Shown in pieces: positions 12,013 to 13,908 of a stretch of DNA of 13,908 nucleotides. Below the pieces are notes generated by a model. It searched no databases. It had not been told where the DNA came from and saw nothing but the letters and a program-made list of their open reading frames with translations. The stretch is from JACROF01 sp964533055 (lineage in GTDB: Bacteria > Patescibacteriota > Microgenomatia > Levybacterales > UBA12049): NCBI GenBank assembly GCA_964533055.1, contig CAZHKZ010000019.1, positions 1 to 13,908 of the forward strand, written 5' to 3'. Numbering within the stretch: the stretch's first letter is position 1; every line of letters begins with the position of its first letter. Position numbers and translations under genes: made by a program.

Positions 12013-12949
12013 GTATCAGATCCTTAATAACTCCCGTCTCATTTACTAGTTCATCAAGCACATTAATAGCATGTATCTCTGCTTTCTTCTGACCAACTTT
12101 ATTAAAAAAATGAACCATACCCAATGCCTCTTTGAAGATGTATAGTCTCATCCGATCACTAAAATCACTCGGAAGGTCAATATATTCTGAATATCCCTCC
12201 AGAAAGTCGGCCTTATTTTGTGGTGATCTATAAAGTTCAAGAATGTAAAACTTTCCTAAATCATAAAATGGTCTTCCACCTATGCCCATTGCGTAGTCTA
12301 TGAGCACTGCTTCATTTGTTTGATCGGAAATAATGAAATTATCTAGATATATATCTCTATGAATAAGTCGTGGCTTAGTTGATGATTCACTTTGTAGTAT
12401 TGGCTCGAGCTGATCCCTCAGCCCTACTAGCTTCTTATAAAAATCGTCTCCAACTATTGTTTTAGTACCCAAAAGCCTCTCATCTATTTTATCTCTTAGA
12501 TAATCGCACCAGATAATCTTTGCTGGATGCAATAAATCTCCAAACGATTCGACTGGGATACTATGCAACCTTCCAGTTGTAGCACCTACCTTCTTAAAAA
12601 TCTCCTTATTATCTTGTGAATTTGATGACGATTCGGAGGCATTCTTCCCATCTATATACTCCAGAAGAAGGAAGTTATGCGGAAGATGATCTGGAAACAA
12701 GAGCTTAGGCGAAGGTAAATCTTTCCCTGATACCAATCTGAGAATATTCCACTCTCCTTCAAGAGAGTATGTATCATAAACAATACCTTTTGCAATAAAA
12801 CGAATCTCTTTATCTTCTATTAAAAAAGTATTAAAAACTCTACCGTCTGAAGATGCAAATTGCTTGAGAACTTTTATGTCCTGACTAATGTAATCTGGAT
12901 ATTCTTGAATTAATAACTTTTTAGCATCATCAAAAACCATATTATGCAT
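12005..12949 (-). CDS. APH-fold phosphotransferase (aminoglycoside/choline-kinase-like)
   Basis: The 314-aa product shows the kinase-like APH fold: a probable ATP-binding Lys in RFIAKG (Lys54), a Glu in SLEGEW (about 64-66), the hinge LLLEYIDGK (95-102), the catalytic loop LIHRDIYLDNFII with Asp199 and Asn204, and LIDYAMG with the metal-binding Asp218. Such enzymes phosphorylate small molecules (choline, homoserine, sugars, antibiotics). The substrate cannot be inferred, and nothing here points to drug resistance. The frame stays open to 13147, but that part overlaps tsf and looks unlike protein; the ATG at 12949 (or 12940) fits the TGCTACAAT promoter 8 nt before it. It overlaps the hydrolase gene by 8 nt, so the two are translated together. 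Confidence 0.85.
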   Translation of the reverse strand: MHNMVFDDAKKLLIQEYPDYISQDIKVLKQFASSDGRVFNTFLIEDKEIRFIAKGIVYDTYSLEGEWNILRLVSGKDLPSPKLLFPDHLPHNFLLLEYIDGKNASESSSNSQDNKEIFKKVGATTGRLHSIPVESFGDLLHPAKIIWCDYLRDKIDERLLGTKTIVGDDFYKKLVGLRDQLEPILQSESSTKPRLIHRDIYLDNFIISDQTNEAVLIDYAMGIGGRPFYDLGKFYILELYRSPQNKADFLEGYSEYIDLPSDFSDRMRLYIFKEALGMVHFFNKVGQKKAEIHAINVLDELVNETGVIKDLIHE

Positions 12950-12957
12950 ATGGGTCG

Positions 12958-12966
12958 ATTGTAGCA
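12958..12966 (-). promoter_or_regulatory. Extended -10 promoter for the kinase-hydrolase pair
   Basis: The minus strand reads TGCTACAAT, an extended -10 with one change from TATAAT, ending 8 nt before the ATG at 12949. It lies in the 34-nt gap after tsf, so the pair has its own near-leaderless transcript besides any read-through. Confidence 0.5.
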
Positions 12967-12983
12967 AAAAGGGTGGGGAGAAA

Positions 12984-13439
12984 TTAGATAGCGAAGCGCT
13001 TGAAGTCACGAAGAGTGATATTTTCACCCAACTTACCAATGACACTCTTAATGAGAGCATCAATAGTTTGTGAACTATCTCTAATATATTCTTGCTTAAG
13101 AAGCTCTTCAACACTTTCTGGATCCATAGCCGAAACCTGCATGCCAATCTCTTTTGCTAAATTCTTGAATTCTTCTGTTCTTGCAACGAAATCAGTCTCG
13201 CACTGGAGAACAATGAGAGCTCCGACCTTACCACCATTGTGGATATAGGCTTCAACGAGTCCCTGACTGGTCTCTCGATCTGATTTCTTCTCTGCTTTCT
13301 CAAGACCACGCTTTTTAAGCCAAGCCATTGCCTTATCATAGTCATTTTCAGTCTGCTCTAGAGCAGATCGACAATCAGAAATAGATGCTGAAGTCTCAGC
13401 TCGGAGTTTTTTAAGTAAATCGATGTTTGCGGATGCCAT
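12984..13439 (-). CDS. tsf: Elongation factor Ts, minimal form
   Basis: EF-Ts exchanges GDP for GTP on EF-Tu. The product is 151 aa, against 283 in E. coli. It keeps the N-terminal UBA-like domain (IDLLKKLRAETSASISDCRSAL and the WLKKRG end, about 1-48) and the first core half with the key TDFVAR (82-87), whose Asp-Phe pair acts on EF-Tu. After about residue 115 only a short end remains (SVIGKLGENITLRDFKRF), so the second core half and the coiled-coil are missing. Short forms like this occur in Thermus-type EF-Ts. The start at 13439 follows the rpsB stop by one base, the usual rpsB-tsf operon. Confidence 0.95.
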   Translation of the reverse strand: MASANIDLLKKLRAETSASISDCRSALEQTENDYDKAMAWLKKRGLEKAEKKSDRETSQGLVEAYIHNGGKVGALIVLQCETDFVARTEEFKNLAKEIGMQVSAMDPESVEELLKQEYIRDSSQTIDALIKSVIGKLGENITLRDFKRFAI

Positions 13440-13440
13440 A

Positions 13441-13908
13441 TTATTTAGTAGCTTTTTCTGCCTTCTTGACTGGTGTTTTCTTAGCCTCGGGCTTTGCTGC
13501 AGCTTTTTCTGCGTCTTTTTTTGTCTTTTCCTCAGCTGATTTTTTATCAGCTACTGCTTTTTTATCTGCAACTTCTTTTTCTGCCTCAGCTTTCTTAGCC
13601 TCTTTTTCAGCTGCAACAGCTTCTTTTTCTGCAATATCCTTCATATTCTTTCTACCCTCTACCCACGCCTCAACGATGTGATTTACGATAAGTGTGAGTG
13701 ATCCTGCTGCGTCATCATTTGCAGGAATTGGGAAATCAATGATCGTGGGATCTGCATTTGTATCGGTGATACCAACTGTTGTTACTTTGGTAGAGATCGC
13801 TTCTTTAACTGCGAGATCTTCCATGTGAGTATCAATTACAAAGACTGCATCTGGAACTTTAGGCATATCCTTAACGCCCCAATAGAAACTTTCAAGCTTC
13901 TGTCTCTT
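13441..13908 (-). CDS. rpsB: Small ribosomal subunit protein uS2, C-terminal part (cut by window edge)
   Basis: The reading frame enters from the right edge with no start in the window; 155 residues are visible. KRQKLESFYWGVKDMPKVPD then AVFVIDT is the uS2 pattern before its conserved DAVFVID strand. VTTVGITDTNADPTIIDFPI and IPANDDAAGSLTLIV are further S2 blocks. A long charged tail of about 60 residues follows, almost only Ala, Lys, Glu and Asp and probably a coil or disordered extension at the ribosome surface. It is longer than the short end of typical S2. It precedes tsf by one base. An ATG at 13866 is internal and not the start. Confidence 0.95.
   Translation of the reverse strand, partial: KRQKLESFYWGVKDMPKVPDAVFVIDTHMEDLAVKEAISTKVTTVGITDTNADPTIIDFPIPANDDAAGSLTLIVNHIVEAWVEGRKNMKDIAEKEAVAAEKEAKKAEAEKEVADKKAVADKKSAEEKTKKDAEKAAAKPEAKKTPVKKAEKATK

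Noticed and set aside
12005..12949. Aminoglycoside resistance gene
   Set aside because: Only general APH-fold motifs are visible; many family members act on metabolites, and no resistance context is present.
12950..13147. N-terminal extension of the APH-like protein to an ATG at 13147
   Set aside because: It runs through the end of tsf in another frame, has poor protein character, and the promoter at 12958-12966 lies downstream of it.

Overview
The window most likely comes from a member of the Candidate Phyla Radiation (Patescibacteria), with Microgenomates as the best guess. This is inferred from gene style, not from a marker tree. Several housekeeping proteins are minimal versions: EF-Ts of 151 aa, a prolyl-tRNA synthetase without the usual bacterial editing insertion, and a YbeY that ends on its last zinc ligand. 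Genes are tightly packed with overlapping ends. TGA is used as a stop (end of zwf), so the TGA-recoding lineages are unlikely. No tRNA, rRNA, CRISPR array, transposase or phage gene was seen, and no stretch over 300 bases lacks a gene. All genes are on the minus strand except the Pro/Ala-rich membrane protein (2608-3228) and frr (10156-10707).

Layout, low to high coordinate: the N-terminal part of dnaX (cut by the left edge); ybeY and rpsU, the latter with an approximately 150-nt structured leader; a HIT-family protein; a DHH-type phosphoesterase-like protein; a Pro/Ala-rich membrane-anchored protein on the plus strand; proS; a complete oxidative pentose-phosphate module (pgl, zwf, gnd); a multi-span membrane protein with a pilin-like C-terminal tail; the site-2 protease rseP; frr on the plus strand; an unrecognised 237-aa protein; an RBBP9/YdeN-like alpha/beta hydrolase coupled to an APH-fold kinase-like protein; tsf; and rpsB (cut by the right edge). 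The order rpsB, tsf, frr, rseP, proS matches a widely conserved bacterial cluster. Here it has been opened by inserted genes, frr is inverted, and pyrH, uppS, cdsA and dxr are absent from their usual places.

Two non-coding patterns stand out. (1) Most transcription-unit starts carry an extended -10 promoter (TGnTATAMT-like) placed only 6-10 nt before the start codon. This predicts leaderless or nearly leaderless mRNAs, while some internal cistrons have Shine-Dalgarno-like sequences. The promoters also move several start codons downstream of the longest open frame. (2) Intergenic spaces hold short degenerate tandem repeats with a 7-bp period, often ending in GC. A strict heptamer array also lies inside gnd, and another lies across the 5' end of zwf. 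Because 7 is not a multiple of 3, a copy-number change there would shift the frame or move start codons.

Functionally the window combines translation and ribosome biogenesis (rpsB, tsf, frr, rpsU, ybeY, proS), replication (dnaX), membrane proteolysis (rseP) and NADPH/pentose supply (pgl-zwf-gnd), plus several proteins of unknown role.
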